This document shows positions 44,110-51,673 of a DNA stretch of 64,000 nucleotides, piece by piece. The position numbers and the translations under genes were made by a program. The notes beneath the pieces were generated by a model, which saw nothing but the letters and a program-made list of their open reading frames with translations, had not been told where the DNA came from and did not search any database. This stretch comes from Anaerolinea thermophila UNI-1 (lineage in GTDB: Bacteria; Chloroflexota; Anaerolineae; Anaerolineales; Anaerolineaceae): the NCBI RefSeq assembly GCF_000199675.1, contig NC_014960.1:1612001-1676000 (forward strand), in the 5' to 3' direction. How positions within the stretch are numbered: position 1 is the stretch's first letter; each line of letters starts with the position of its first letter.

Positions 44110-45192
44110 ATGTCCAGACTGGTCTATCGGGTTGAGGATTTGCGTAACTACGTCATTCGCTTTTTCCTCAAACATGATGTGCCATTAGAAGACGCAGAAA
44201 TTGTTGCCGACGTGTTGATTTCCGCCGATCTACGGGGTGTGGACTCTCATGGTGTGATCCGTTTAGATTCTTACTACGGGAGTCGCCTTAGAAAAGGTCT
44301 GATTGATCCTCATTCACAACTCAAAGTTCTCACAGAGACGCCTTCCACACTGGCTCTGGATGGGGGAACCGGTCTTGGGCATGTGGTGGGTTACAAAGCC
44401 ATGCAAATGTGTATCGAAAAAGCCCGCCAGGTGGGAGTGGGGATGGTTACCGTGCGTAACAGTAACCACTATGGGATTGCCGGTTACTATGCCATGATGG
44501 CGCTGGAACACGATATGATCGGCATCAGTTTTACCAACTCTCAGCCGCTGGTAGCCCCTACCTATGGAAAAACTCGCTACCTGGGGACCAATCCGATTGC
44601 TGTTGCTGTTCCTGCAGGCAAAGAACGTCCTTACGTGCTGGATATGGCAACCAGTATTGTACCGATTGGTAGGATTACTGTATATCAAAAAGCCGGAAAG
44701 AAAATTCCCGAAGGATGGGGAGTGGACAAAGATGGAAATGTGACTACAGACCCCGGCGCTGTCCTTAATGGTGGGGCTCTGATGCCCCTTGGGGGAATTG
44801 ACCTGATGCGCGGCTATAAAGGATATGGTCTGGCTCTCTGGGTGGATATTTTTGCCGGGGTGCTGGCTGGTGCGGCTACCGGTCCCGAAGTGGGTAAATC
44901 AGACCGTCCTGCCAACGTAGGACATTATTTTGCTGCTATTCGCGTAGATGCCTTCCGCCCGGTCGATGAGTTCAAAGCAGAAATGGACGCCCTCATCCAG
45001 GGGTTGAAAAATGCTCCAAAAGCAGAGGGGCAGGATCGCATTTACATTCATGGTGAAAAAGAGTTTGAACTGGCTGAAAAATACCAGAAGGAAGGCATTC
45101 CATTGATGAAAGAAGTTGTTGATTCTTTGATTGCTTCCGGAAAGGAAGTTGGGGTGCCCTTTGACCTGACCCCTATTCGAGAAATTGACTAA
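44110..45192 (+). CDS. Malate/L-lactate (sulfolactate) dehydrogenase family oxidoreductase
   Basis: NAD(P)-dependent 2-hydroxyacid dehydrogenase of the Ldh2/MDH2/YlbC family, 360 residues. The conserved catalytic region is GVDSHGVIRLDSYY (His near 47), followed by the NSNHYGIAGYYAM and PIAVAVPAGKE blocks and the KGYGLALWVD segment. The ATG at 44110 has GGGAGG five bases before it; the in-frame ATG at 44005 overlaps the divergent gene. It is transcribed away from the BamB-like gene across a shared promoter region. Substrate may be malate, lactate or another 2-hydroxy acid. Confidence 0.9.
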   Translation: MSRLVYRVEDLRNYVIRFFLKHDVPLEDAEIVADVLISADLRGVDSHGVIRLDSYYGSRLRKGLIDPHSQLKVLTETPSTLALDGGTGLGHVVGYKAMQMCIEKARQVGVGMVTVRNSNHYGIAGYYAMMALEHDMIGISFTNSQPLVAPTYGKTRYLGTNPIAVAVPAGKERPYVLDMATSIVPIGRITVYQKAGKKIPEGWGVDKDGNVTTDPGAVLNGGALMPLGGIDLMRGYKGYGLALWVDIFAGVLAGAATGPEVGKSDRPANVGHYFAAIRVDAFRPVDEFKAEMDALIQGLKNAPKAEGQDRIYIHGEKEFELAEKYQKEGIPLMKEVVDSLIASGKEVGVPFDLTPIREID

Positions 45193-45207
45193 GTCTTTGC
45201 CTAAACC

Positions 45208-45243
45208 AAACAGAGGGGCGCCTGAGCGCCCCTCTGTTTTTTT
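45208..45243. terminator. Intrinsic terminator between dehydrogenase and aminotransferase genes
   Basis: An 11-bp perfect stem (CAGAGGGGCGC with GCGCCCCTCTG) with a CTGA loop, flanked by A on one side and seven T on the other, serves the convergent genes. Confidence 0.93.
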
Positions 45244-45258
45244 GAGTCTCATCTGATC

Positions 45259-46488
45259 CTATACAGGTTGTTTCACCAGCATCTCTTTGATAGCTTTTGC
45301 CAGCCGGGCGATACCTTCCTCAATCTTTTCGGGTGTGGCATTCGAGAAGTTTAACCGCATGGTGTTTTCTCCACCGCCTTTGGGGAAGAACGGCGCGCCG
45401 GGAACGAAAGCCACCTTCTGGCTCACTGCAATCTTGAACAATTCAGCGGTATCCATTCCTTCCGGCAGGCGCACCCACAAGAATAAGCCACCCTGTGGAT
45501 GGGTCCATTCGACGCCTTCTGGCATATTCTCTTCCAGGGCTTTCAGCATGACATCACGGCGCTCGCGGTACACTTTGCGGATCAGTTCCACGTGACGGTC
45601 TATAAACCCGCCTCGCCCGACTTCGTAGGCTACCATCTGATTAAATGTGGCTGTGTGCAAATCCGCGCCTTGTTTTGCCATGACCAGTTTGCGAATGACT
45701 TCCGGGGGCGCTACTACCCATGCCAGGCGCAAACCCGGAGCCAGAATCTTTGAGAAGGTGCTCAGGTAAATTACATTTCCGGTGTAGCACGAGCCATTGT
45801 GGTGCTTCTGGCTGTCCAGCACCTCAATAGGCGGAATATGTTCTCCCTCAAAGCGTAATTGACCATACGGGTCATCTTCGATGATCGGAACGCCGTAGTG
45901 ATCGGCGAGTTCTACCAGTTTCAAGCGTCGTTCGTAAGAAATGGTTACCCCAGTTGGATTTTGGAAATTGGGTAACACGTAAATGAATTTTGGCCCGGTA
46001 CGCAGTGCTCCCTCCAGTTCATCGGTTACAATGCCGTCGTTGTCAGAACGGACCGGAACATACTCTGCGCCATAAATGTCCCACGCCTGTAAAGCCCCCA
46101 GATAGGTAGGGGCTTCTACGAGGATGCGATCGCCGTGATTGATGAATACTTTGCCCAATAAATCCAGCGCTTGCTGGGAGCCAGAGGTGATGAGGATATT
46201 GTCCGCGGTGACGTCAATGCCATAGCGGCTGGTATGGCGGGCAATCATCTCTCTTAACGGCGTGTAGCCTTCTGTTGAACCATACTGAAGAGCGCGCGAG
46301 CCCTGTTCCCGTAAAACTTTGGTAGCCGCTTCGAGAATTTCTTCTACGGGGAATACTTCGGGAGCGGGTAAACCGCCTGCAAAAGAAATTACTTCAGGGT
46401 CTTCAGTTAATTTGAGCAGTTCGCGGATTGCAGAGGATTTCATCCGCTGCGTACGCTGTGCGAAACGATGCTCCCAGGGTGTCACCAT
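45259..46488 (-). CDS. PLP-dependent aminotransferase (2-aminoadipate/aromatic type)
   Basis: Fold-type I aminotransferase of 409 residues, of the group that includes LysN and other 2-aminoadipate or aromatic aminotransferases (MocR-like C-terminal domain without the DNA-binding part). It shows ISFAGGLPAPEVFP near the N-terminus, SQQALDLLG (near 105), NFQNPTGVT (near 175) and the PLP-Lys motif YLSTFSKILAPGLRLAW (near 245). The ATG at 46488 has AAGGAGG seven bases upstream, so the ATG at 46527 is rejected. The GlyA-GcvT gene lies upstream on the same strand, separated by a strong hairpin. Confidence 0.9.
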   Translation of the reverse strand: MVTPWEHRFAQRTQRMKSSAIRELLKLTEDPEVISFAGGLPAPEVFPVEEILEAATKVLREQGSRALQYGSTEGYTPLREMIARHTSRYGIDVTADNILITSGSQQALDLLGKVFINHGDRILVEAPTYLGALQAWDIYGAEYVPVRSDNDGIVTDELEGALRTGPKFIYVLPNFQNPTGVTISYERRLKLVELADHYGVPIIEDDPYGQLRFEGEHIPPIEVLDSQKHHNGSCYTGNVIYLSTFSKILAPGLRLAWVVAPPEVIRKLVMAKQGADLHTATFNQMVAYEVGRGGFIDRHVELIRKVYRERRDVMLKALEENMPEGVEWTHPQGGLFLWVRLPEGMDTAELFKIAVSQKVAFVPGAPFFPKGGGENTMRLNFSNATPEKIEEGIARLAKAIKEMLVKQPV

Positions 46489-46512
46489 ACGTTTACCTCC
46501 TTGTAGAATGAA

Positions 46513-46540
46513 CCGAGGGCTGTACACGAACAGCCCTCGG
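46513..46540 (-). terminator. Strong hairpin after the GlyA-GcvT gene
   Basis: An 11-bp perfect stem (CCGAGGGCTGT with ACAGCCCTCGG) around a 6-base loop lies directly after the minus-strand fusion gene. Following bases are TTCATTCT rather than a clean T run, so it may end transcription only partly or protect the upstream mRNA. Confidence 0.55.
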
Positions 46541-46547
46541 CAAAAAA

Positions 46548-49500
46548 CTACCCTAGTTTCGGAAAGCGGCTAATAACCACCGCCGGCGTTGGAAGGGTGA
46601 CGCGATCGCCTATGGTCAATTCGGCAGGGGCTTTTCCTGCGGCTTTGGGTGCACTCTGGTAAATCCAGATGGGCGTACCTTCGACCGCCGATTTCAATTC
46701 CAGGAACGCCTGTCCGGTGAGGTAACCCTCGCTGTCAATCGAGCAAGAGGTCACCGTGCCGATGACGCGCCCTTTTTGATCTACCACCGGATCGCCTAAA
46801 TGAGCAAGGCGCACTCCTTTTTCGTTGAAGCGGAAGCGTACCACCACGCCTTTACGTTGTTTCTCCCGCTCGATATAGGCATTTCTGCCAATAAACCATG
46901 GTTTGTACAATTTGACGTATGAACCAAAACCGGCTTCTGCCACGCCCAGGTTGAGTTGACCGCCCATTTCGTGACCGTAGAGCGGCAGTCCAGCTTCGGT
47001 GCGCAGGGAGTCGCGCGCTCCCAGCCCACAGGCTTTCAGCCCCATTGGCTCGCCCGCTTTGAGCAAAGCATTCCACAGATCGACTGCCTGATCGGGGTGG
47101 ACAAACAACTCAAACGCCATCTTCTCGCCGGTGTAACCGGTGCGGGAGACTACCAGGTCAAACCCGCCAACGGTGGCTTCGCACAATTCGGTGCGTTTGA
47201 GCGCCATGATGCGTTTGCGGTCTTCTGGACTGCACCCCAATGCCAGCAGGATGTCCCGTGAACGCGGTCCCTGCAGAGCAATGTCAATGCGCATGTCTTT
47301 GCCCTCTTTGGGATCTCGCAGATTGCGAAGGCGCGCGCCCTGACCAAAGGCACGCACCCAGGGCTTTTCGCGGTCCACCTTGACCGTCCCCTGCAGGACA
47401 GCGTTCAACCATGCCCAATCCTTGTCGTCGTTCGAGGCGTTGACCACCACCAGATATTTTTCCTCACCGCGCCGGTAAACCAGGGTATCGTCTATGACGT
47501 TGGCTTCCGGGTCGAGGAAATGGGTGTAGCAGGACTCTCCTACCTCGAGCGCGGCAATGTCATTCCCGCAAACGCTGTCGAGGAAGGCGCAGGCTTGCGG
47601 GCCTTCCACCTGATACACGCCCATATGAGAGACATCGAACAGCCCGGCGGCTTTGCGCGTTGCCAGATGCTCTTCGGCTACTGAAGTGTATTGAACCGGC
47701 ATTTCCCAACCGGCAAACGGAACCATCTTCGCCCCCATTTGCTTGTGAACAGCATTGAGCGGGGTGCGTTTCAACTCCTGACTTTCCTTTTCTTCCCAAA
47801 CAAAATCGGGTAAGGCAGGTTTGGCACTGGTAGCGAATGACCCTATGAAGTACGGTTTGGCTTCCTCAACTGCAGGGGTATCCACCAGTTGCGCTTCGTA
47901 CACAGGGACTTCCGTCACGAGGATAGGACCGGGCAGGCGGCGGGTGACGTCGGCATCAAATGCTACATATCCATCCGAAAGGTCCCGCAACCAGGTGGCT
48001 ACCAGCCCAAATTTTTCCCGCGCGAAGGTGAAGCGGTACACATTGCCTTCAACCCAGTACAAGTTACCCTCGACCGTGCCTTGAGGGGTCCACAGTGAGG
48101 ATTTCTGCCCCTGTCCGGGAGACAGGCGCTCGGTATTGCTGGAAAAGACGTAATTCACGAAGGAATGTACTGCTTTACCTTGAATTTCCAGGGTTGCCTT
48201 GTCGGTCGCATGTTCCGGTTGATCATCTGCATAGAAAAAGTGCGGATAGCCGTGTTTCCCAGGCGTGAGGTCCGTACCGGCTTTTTCTGCCAGCGCACGC
48301 ACCCGCAGACGGGCGTTTTCAAAGACTTCAAAATCTACCTTGGCGCGTTGCGCCATGCCCTGGCGGGTCTCGATGCTGTAAGGTTTGGTGGCGAACAGGA
48401 TATCGGCAATGATATCAGCAACTTCAACCATATCGGCTTCTTTCAAGCCCCGCTGAGTCATCCAGGGCGTCCCAAAGCGGATACCTGAGGCACGCAATGC
48501 AGATGTATCGCCGGGGATGGTATTGCGGTTCAACACGATACCAGCGATGTCCAGAATGCGCGCTGCCATATCGCCCGAAAGCGGGGTTCCGTCTTCGCCA
48601 ACGATGGACTTGCAGTCAATATTGCCCAGGTGGGTATCGCTCCCGCCAAAGGGAATGCGCAAGCCGCGTTCCCGCAAGCGTTGGGTGAGCGCCTGACAGT
48701 TCTTGACAATTTGGGATTGCAATTGACGGAAGGAATCGGTCTGAGCAATCTTCAAAGCCACTGCCAGCGCGGCGATGGCGTGCACATGCGGGCCGCCCTG
48801 TTCGCCGGGGAACACCGCGCGGTCAATTTTCTTCGCCGTAGCGGAGTCAGTGGTGAGGATGCACGCCCCGCGCGGGCCGCACAGCGTCTTATGGGTGGTG
48901 AAGGTCACCACATGAGCAATACCCACCGGCGAGGGTACTACCTGCGCGGCAATCAACCCGGCAATGTGAGAAACATCCGCCAGCAGGATTGCCCCAACGG
49001 CATCGGCAATCTCGCGGAATTTCTTCCAGTCCGGCACCCAGGGATAGGATGAATACCCGGCAATGATGATTTTGGGCTTGTGTTCCTGCGCCAGTTGGAG
49101 AACGGCGTCATAGTCAATCTGCTCGGTCTGAGGATCTACCGTGTAATGCACTGCGTTGAACCATTTCCCTGAGCGGTTAACCGATGAGCCGTGCGTCAGA
49201 TGCCCGCCGTGCAGTAAGTTCATCCCCATAATGGTATCGCCCGGGTTGAGGAAAGCGGTATATACGGCGTTATTGGCGGGCGCCCCGGAAAGCGGTTGCA
49301 CATTCACAAAGATTTTCTCTGCAGGGGTGGCAGGAGTGGCGAACAACTCGGCACAGCGGCGGCGTGCCAGCGCTTCCACAATATCCACATATTCCACACC
49401 CTTGTAGTAGCGAGCATCCGAATAGCGCCGATACTCTGCCAATCGTTGCGGGTAATTCAGGATTTCCTCTTCGGGCAGTCCCAGCATGGACTCATCCGGA

Positions 49501-49682
49501 TAACCCTCAGCATAGAGGTTCTGGAAAACCGACCCCAGGGCTTCGCGCACGGCTTGAGGCGCGGTGCTTTCGCTGGGAATGAGGATTAACTTGCGCACCT
49601 GGCGTTCGGCTTCGATGTCGATCAGTTCGTTCAGGTCAGGATCGACATCCACCAGTTTCCCTCGAAAAAGAAAATCGCTCAT
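46548..49682 (-). CDS. glyA-gcvT: Bifunctional serine hydroxymethyltransferase-aminomethyltransferase fusion
   Basis: Protein of 1044 residues joining two folate enzymes of one-carbon metabolism. Residues about 1-450 are SHMT, with TFTTHKTLCGPRG holding the PLP Lys. Residues about 640-1044 are GcvT, with PFAGWEMPVQY, FDVSHMG, VIDDTLVYR and RTGYTGE, including the C-terminal barrel. The roughly 190 residues between are of unknown fold. SHMT makes serine and glycine with methylene-THF; GcvT makes methylene-THF from glycine-bound aminomethyl, so a fusion could pass the cofactor. AAGGAG lies six bases before the ATG at 49682. No gcvH or gcvP is nearby. Confidence 0.93.
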   Translation of the reverse strand: MSDFLFRGKLVDVDPDLNELIDIEAERQVRKLILIPSESTAPQAVREALGSVFQNLYAEGYPDESMLGLPEEEILNYPQRLAEYRRYSDARYYKGVEYVDIVEALARRRCAELFATPATPAEKIFVNVQPLSGAPANNAVYTAFLNPGDTIMGMNLLHGGHLTHGSSVNRSGKWFNAVHYTVDPQTEQIDYDAVLQLAQEHKPKIIIAGYSSYPWVPDWKKFREIADAVGAILLADVSHIAGLIAAQVVPSPVGIAHVVTFTTHKTLCGPRGACILTTDSATAKKIDRAVFPGEQGGPHVHAIAALAVALKIAQTDSFRQLQSQIVKNCQALTQRLRERGLRIPFGGSDTHLGNIDCKSIVGEDGTPLSGDMAARILDIAGIVLNRNTIPGDTSALRASGIRFGTPWMTQRGLKEADMVEVADIIADILFATKPYSIETRQGMAQRAKVDFEVFENARLRVRALAEKAGTDLTPGKHGYPHFFYADDQPEHATDKATLEIQGKAVHSFVNYVFSSNTERLSPGQGQKSSLWTPQGTVEGNLYWVEGNVYRFTFAREKFGLVATWLRDLSDGYVAFDADVTRRLPGPILVTEVPVYEAQLVDTPAVEEAKPYFIGSFATSAKPALPDFVWEEKESQELKRTPLNAVHKQMGAKMVPFAGWEMPVQYTSVAEEHLATRKAAGLFDVSHMGVYQVEGPQACAFLDSVCGNDIAALEVGESCYTHFLDPEANVIDDTLVYRRGEEKYLVVVNASNDDKDWAWLNAVLQGTVKVDREKPWVRAFGQGARLRNLRDPKEGKDMRIDIALQGPRSRDILLALGCSPEDRKRIMALKRTELCEATVGGFDLVVSRTGYTGEKMAFELFVHPDQAVDLWNALLKAGEPMGLKACGLGARDSLRTEAGLPLYGHEMGGQLNLGVAEAGFGSYVKLYKPWFIGRNAYIEREKQRKGVVVRFRFNEKGVRLAHLGDPVVDQKGRVIGTVTSCSIDSEGYLTGQAFLELKSAVEGTPIWIYQSAPKAAGKAPAELTIGDRVTLPTPAVVISRFPKLG

Positions 49683-49710
49683 GGTCTGCTCCTTGGTGTT
49701 TTCAGGTTCC

Positions 49711-49745
49711 AAAAAACAACAGGGCGCTTAAATAATGCGCCCTGT
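49711..49745 (-). terminator. Intrinsic terminator within leader of GlyA-GcvT gene
   Basis: On the minus strand ACAGGGCGC pairs with GCGCCCTGT around a 9-base loop, followed by TTGTTTTTT. It lies between the promoter and the coding start, about 30 bp before the ATG, so it would end transcripts before the gene and may act as an attenuator. Confidence 0.7.
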
Positions 49746-49781
49746 CTGGATTCCGTTTTGTGTCCGGAAAATGCTCACCAT
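49728..49781 (-). CDS. Possible 17-codon leader peptide before GlyA-GcvT gene
   Basis: An open frame starts about 8 bases after the predicted transcription start and encodes MVSIFRTQNGIQTGRII, with its stop TAA in the loop of the terminator hairpin. A ribosome on it would cover the first hairpin arm and prevent termination. There is no clear ribosome site and no run of Gly or Ser codons, so it may be coincidental. Confidence 0.25.
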   Translation of the reverse strand: MVSIFRTQNGIQTGRII

Positions 49782-49789
49782 ACACTTCT

Positions 49790-49819
49790 ATTGTATGAGA
49801 TGACCGAAAAATCCGTCAA
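49790..49819 (-). promoter_or_regulatory. Sigma-70-like promoter of GlyA-GcvT gene
   Basis: On the minus strand TTGACG, an 18-bp spacer and TACAAT lie about 105 bp before the ATG, with start near 49783-49789. The terminator hairpin and the possible leader peptide lie downstream of it. Confidence 0.6.
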
Positions 49820-49869
49820 GTGAAAAGTTTCCCCAAAAACGTGGACGCGTTTCACCTTATGGTCTCCAC

Positions 49870-50733
49870 TTATGGCCTCCACATGGGATGAAACTCCTGC
49901 AGTTCGTCGTGCGTCAGGCGGCGCACCTCGCTCCCGTCGGGTTTCATGCTGTACACATCCCATTGATTGTCAAAACGCTCCGAGACGAACAGGATGCGGC
50001 TTCCATCGGGATACCATGCAGGAGTTTCATCGTTGTAGGGGTTTTTGGTCAGATTGGTGACCCCTTTGCTGGCGATGTCGTACAGGTAAATCTCGCTGTT
50101 GCCGTCGCGTTTGGAGACGAAGGCAATCTTCTTGCCATCCGGCGACCAGGCGGGCATGATGTCGTCGGCTTCGTCGCTGGTGATTTGCTCAAGTTCCCCG
50201 CCGTTCACGCTGGCAATGTACAGGTCGTAATTGCCGTTGCGGTTGCTGGAAAAGACGATGCGCTGGCTGTCCGGTGACCAGGCGGGCAAGCCGTCGTCGC
50301 CGTCCCCCGGCGTCAGGTTGACGCGGTTGGAGCCGTCCGAGTTCATGCGCCAGATGTCGTATGTGCCTTCACGGTTGGAAGCGTAAGCAAGGTATTTGCC
50401 GTCCGGCGACCAGGCGGGCCAGCCCTCATCTTCCGGGTTGTTGGTATAGTTAAACACCACTTCCTTTTGGGTGTCCAGAATCCAGATATCCAGATTGCCG
50501 GAGCGGTCTGAAGTGAACGCCAGGTAGCGTCCGTCGGGCGCCCAGGTTTGCCAGAAGTCATCGCTGGATTTGTTGCTCAGGTTGAGCAGTTTGTCGTTCG
50601 AGGTATCCAGCATCCAGATTTCAGAATTCTGGGCGCGGATGGTAAAGGTCAGGTAGCGGGTTGGTGTGCTCCCACATGCCGAAAGCATCAAAACAGCGAG
50701 GATTGCCAGGATGAAACGGGAAACAGGCTTCAT
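49870..50733 (-). CDS. TolB-like beta-propeller lipoprotein
   Basis: Exported protein of 287 residues. It starts with MKPVSRFILAILAVLMLSAC, a lipoprotein signal with lipobox LSAC, then consists of repeated PD40/TolB-like blades with WSPDGKYLAYAS-type motifs. At least six blades are visible, as in WD40-like beta-propellers. The ATG at 50733 has GGAAGG before it; the in-frame start far upstream gives no signal peptide. It follows the lipase-like gene by 11 bp. TolB helps in outer-membrane import in Gram-negatives, but this is a lone lipoprotein and its partner is unknown. Confidence 0.85.
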   Translation of the reverse strand: MKPVSRFILAILAVLMLSACGSTPTRYLTFTIRAQNSEIWMLDTSNDKLLNLSNKSSDDFWQTWAPDGRYLAFTSDRSGNLDIWILDTQKEVVFNYTNNPEDEGWPAWSPDGKYLAYASNREGTYDIWRMNSDGSNRVNLTPGDGDDGLPAWSPDSQRIVFSSNRNGNYDLYIASVNGGELEQITSDEADDIMPAWSPDGKKIAFVSKRDGNSEIYLYDIASKGVTNLTKNPYNDETPAWYPDGSRILFVSERFDNQWDVYSMKPDGSEVRRLTHDELQEFHPMWRP

Positions 50734-50744
50734 TGCACCTTCCT

Positions 50745-51602
50745 TCAGGATGAGATTTGCCGGTTGAGCCAATCCAGCATGGTGTTCAGCACCTCTGCTT
50801 TTTCTGGCTCGTTGTGCAGTTCGTGGTACAGGTGTTCCCACTCGCGGTAGGTGATGCGCTCGGGCGGGACGCGTCGGGCAAAAGCCCGCACCGCGTCCGG
50901 CGAGACAATGCGCTCCGCGCCGCCCTGCAGTAACAGCAGGGGTAGGGGGAAGTCTTCGGCGTGTTCCAGAATCCATTTGCCCTTGTCCATCATCTCCAGC
51001 CCCAGGCGCGCTGAAACCATCGGAGTGACCAGCGGGTCTTTCTGATAGGCTTCCACCACCTGTGGGTCGTGTGAGAGATGGCTCAGGTTCAACCCGTTGG
51101 GCATGGTGAAAGAGGGAGCGACCATATACAACACCCGCGCTACAGCCTGCAGGGCTGGAGAAAGCGGGGTACCCACTGCCAGCCCCGGGCTGGTGCAGAT
51201 GACGCCGCGCAGATTCTGGGGCTGGCGAGCCAGGGCGTAGTACAGCACCATATTGCCGCCCATGCTGTGCCCATAGAGGAACAGCGGCGCGTTGGGGTAA
51301 GCCCGCCGGGCTTCTTCGAGGAAATGGTCAATATCCTGCATTGCCCGTTCGTACGAGGGGATATGTCCGCGTTTGCCGTCGGATCTGCCGTGACCGCGGT
51401 GGTCAAAGCCAAAGGTAGCCATGCCCTGTTCGGCAAAGAACGCCGCCACATGATCATAGCGGGCGCAGTGCTCACCCAGCCCATGCACCAGAACAATGAC
51501 AGCGCGCACGCTTTCCTGCAGGGGCGTCCAGCGGCGGGTGTAAATGGATTGCTGGTCCGGGGTGGACCACATGGATTCATGGATGTGCAATTTAGCGGTC
51601 AT
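50745..51602 (-). CDS. Alpha/beta hydrolase, monoacylglycerol lipase type
   Basis: Serine hydrolase of 285 residues. HGLGEHCARY (near 42) is the oxyanion region, GHSMGGNM (near 110) the nucleophile elbow, and a C-terminal region with LLLLQGGAERIVSPD and EWEHLYHELHNE holds the Asp and His. This pattern is that of monoglyceride lipase-like enzymes (serine aminopeptidase S33 family). The ATG at 51602 has GGAG nine bases upstream. It lies just before the TolB-like lipoprotein gene, so the two may be transcribed together. Confidence 0.88.
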   Translation of the reverse strand: MTAKLHIHESMWSTPDQQSIYTRRWTPLQESVRAVIVLVHGLGEHCARYDHVAAFFAEQGMATFGFDHRGHGRSDGKRGHIPSYERAMQDIDHFLEEARRAYPNAPLFLYGHSMGGNMVLYYALARQPQNLRGVICTSPGLAVGTPLSPALQAVARVLYMVAPSFTMPNGLNLSHLSHDPQVVEAYQKDPLVTPMVSARLGLEMMDKGKWILEHAEDFPLPLLLLQGGAERIVSPDAVRAFARRVPPERITYREWEHLYHELHNEPEKAEVLNTMLDWLNRQISS

Positions 51603-51673
51603 GGAACACACTCCGAGGGAGTAAGTTTAAAGCACATACGGGCAAAAGGCAAGAGGCAAGAGGGCAAATGCCT

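Noticed and set aside
49683..49819. Glycine riboswitch before the GlyA-GcvT gene
   Set aside because: The RNA before the terminator hairpin is only about 45 bases and lacks the conserved tandem aptamer cores.
50734..50976. 81-residue extension of the TolB-like lipoprotein
   Set aside because: Antisense-like composition over the lipase gene and it would bury the signal peptide.
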